IMG/VR virus record: IMGVR_UViG_3300038423_000168
Span: 1 to 47,331 of that record
Origin: a virus
Length of the DNA: 47,331 bases
Reading direction: 5' to 3' (one strand)
Position 1 is the first letter of the stretch, and every line of letters starts with the position of its first letter. A model generated the notes under the pieces. The model ran no database searches, had not been told where the DNA came from, and saw nothing but the letters and a program-made list of their open reading frames with translations. The position numbers were made by a program, and so were the translations under genes. Of the stretch, positions 46,137 through 47,331 are shown one piece after another.

Positions 46137-47331
46137 ATGGCACTTGTCTGTGTATTCAATCCGGTTTCCAAACTCATCGACTCTGTAGAGGGACTCGTCG
46201 TCACCTTCGTAGGGACGTGGAGTATCAATGCCGTCTATCTTGGGGGCAATGTTGCCAGTTACGGCGGCTCCCTCTGGATATCCCTCCTTGACAACAACTC
46301 AGGAAATCAGCCCGACATTTCTCCCACATGGTGGGCGCAGTATGCCTCCTCCGGTGCCACGGGACCAACAGGACCCGGAAATTTTACAGGCTATACCGGA
46401 CCTACCGGACCCAGCGGATACACAGGTTATACCGGCCCCGGTAATTTCACGGGTTACTCAGGGTACACGGGACCAAGCGGTTATACTGGACCCAGTGGAT
46501 ATACAGGCTACACTGGTCCCGGAAATTTTACTGGTTACTCTGGGTACACGGGATTTTCTGGTCCCACCGGTTACTCAGGATTCACCGGGTACACCGGCCC
46601 CGGTAATTTCACGGGTTATACCGGACCCATAGGTCCCTCTGGTTACACCGGTTACTCTGGCTACACCGGCCCGACCGGGCCGGGTAATTTCACGGGTTTC
46701 TCAGGATATACAGGATACACCGGTTATACCGGAGAAGCGGGAACGGCGGCGGCTACCGGAGCTACAGGTTACAGCGGGTATTCCGGCTACACCGGCCCCA
46801 CGGGGCCGACTGGACCGGGCAATTTTACCGGTTACACCGGATACACTGGACCCAGCCACACAGGCTACACTGGTTACACAGGACCCACGGGTTCCACCGG
46901 GGCTACAGGTTACACAGGTTTTACAGGACCCGGTTCCTTTACAGGTTACACAGGTCCAACCGGCTATTTGGGCTACACTGGACCTTCCGGTTACTCGGGT
47001 TACACGGGATATACAGGGCCAGTCGGTCCTGTTGCTTATGGTGAGATGAGCATTCAAACGAATGCCACTGCCACAACCCTCACCACGCAAAACACTTGGT
47101 ATCAAGTAGTCAACTGGACATTAGGCAGTCTTTTCCAGAACATGACGGGAAATACCTCGTCCCCCGCTACACTGACCTGCACCACCGGTCTAGCAGCCTT
47201 AACTTGCAGGGTACATTTTACCGGCAGCGTAACCGTCTCCGCTGGTTCTCAGACTTATCAACTGTCTGTATACAAAAATGGTTCTCAGTTGGTTGACCAG
47301 ACAGTTAACATTACCTCCAACGGTGGTGGTG
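46137..47331 (+). CDS. Collagen-like tail fibre protein 2 (incomplete, runs off the window)
   Basis: The frame is open from the ATG at 46137 to the end of the window (398 codons seen). It has the same plan as fibre 1: an N-terminal CBM5/12-like motif ([15 protein letters not shown]...PTWWAQYAS), about 75 Gly-X-Y triplets from [16 protein letters not shown] onward (46353-47030), and the start of a beta-rich head ([25 protein letters not shown]) that looks C1q/TNF-like and differs from the head of fibre 1. Two fibres with like stalks and different heads suggest two receptors or a broader host range. Confidence 0.85.
   Translation, partial: MALVCVFNPVSKLIDSVEGLVVTFVGTWSINAVYLGGNVASYGGSLWISLLDNNSGNQPDISPTWWAQYASSGATGPTGPGNFTGYTGPTGPSGYTGYTGPGNFTGYSGYTGPSGYTGPSGYTGYTGPGNFTGYSGYTGFSGPTGYSGFTGYTGPGNFTGYTGPIGPSGYTGYSGYTGPTGPGNFTGFSGYTGYTGYTGEAGTAAATGATGYSGYSGYTGPTGPTGPGNFTGYTGYTGPSHTGYTGYTGPTGSTGATGYTGFTGPGSFTGYTGPTGYLGYTGPSGYSGYTGYTGPVGPVAYGEMSIQTNATATTLTTQNTWYQVVNWTLGSLFQNMTGNTSSPATLTCTTGLAALTCRVHFTGSVTVSAGSQTYQLSVYKNGSQLVDQTVNITSNGGG

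Overview
This window looks like a segment of a large tailed bacteriophage (Caudoviricetes, probably a contractile-tailed myovirus). The case for that rests on a tape-measure protein, a baseplate hub and OB-fold spike, a tail-associated transglycosylase, collagen-like tail fibres, many homing endonucleases, a tRNA array, a tmRNA and a phage-type replication set (DnaB-like helicase, B12-dependent ribonucleotide reductase). The host cannot be named from the sequence. Apparent host-type extended -10 promoters suggest that a bacterial sigma-70 holoenzyme transcribes part of it.

Layout. (1) 24-17338, minus strand: a tail and baseplate operon read right to left, from two tail-assembly-type proteins through tape measure, tail lysozyme and hub to spike and a large structural protein. 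Genes are packed with stop/start overlaps or gaps of a few bases. A two-gene plus-strand cassette of small paralogues (15040-15687) interrupts it. (2) 17382-26479, plus strand: replication and nucleotide metabolism, namely a DnaB-like helicase, a DUF1376-like protein, an intein-split NrdJ and a proteasome/HslV-like Ntn hydrolase with Ser1, with GIY-YIG genes next to the helicase and reductase. (3) 26513-34509, plus strand: an RNA-rich island. I count 14 recognisable tRNAs, three further tRNA-like RNAs with abnormal cores, a tmRNA, a convincing RNase P RNA, and at least five compact structured RNAs that I cannot assign. HNH genes are threaded between them, and a leader peptide with a terminator/antiterminator switch stands in front. 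(4) 34749-47331, plus strand: HNH endonuclease, metallophosphoesterase, a frameshifted gene, a second intein-containing gene, two collagen-like fibre genes, a duplicated lectin-like protein and a 1222-residue polyglycosyltransferase/methyltransferase.

How it fits together. The minus operon builds the tail, and the right-end genes build and probably glycosylate fibres. The island may give the phage its own translation and RNA-processing kit: RNase P RNA to mature the tRNAs and tmRNA, tmRNA for ribosome rescue, and tRNAs almost entirely for G-starting codons (Val, Ala, Gly, Glu) plus Cys. Mobile DNA is very dense, with eight free-standing endonucleases and two endonuclease-bearing inteins. The plus-strand endonuclease genes tend to have their ribosome-binding site folded into a hairpin just before the start codon, often behind a shared TTTGAACTA motif. 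The strongest candidates for new biology are the phage RNase P RNA, the unassigned structured RNAs, the aberrant tRNA-like RNAs and the hairpin/leader-peptide control of endonuclease genes.
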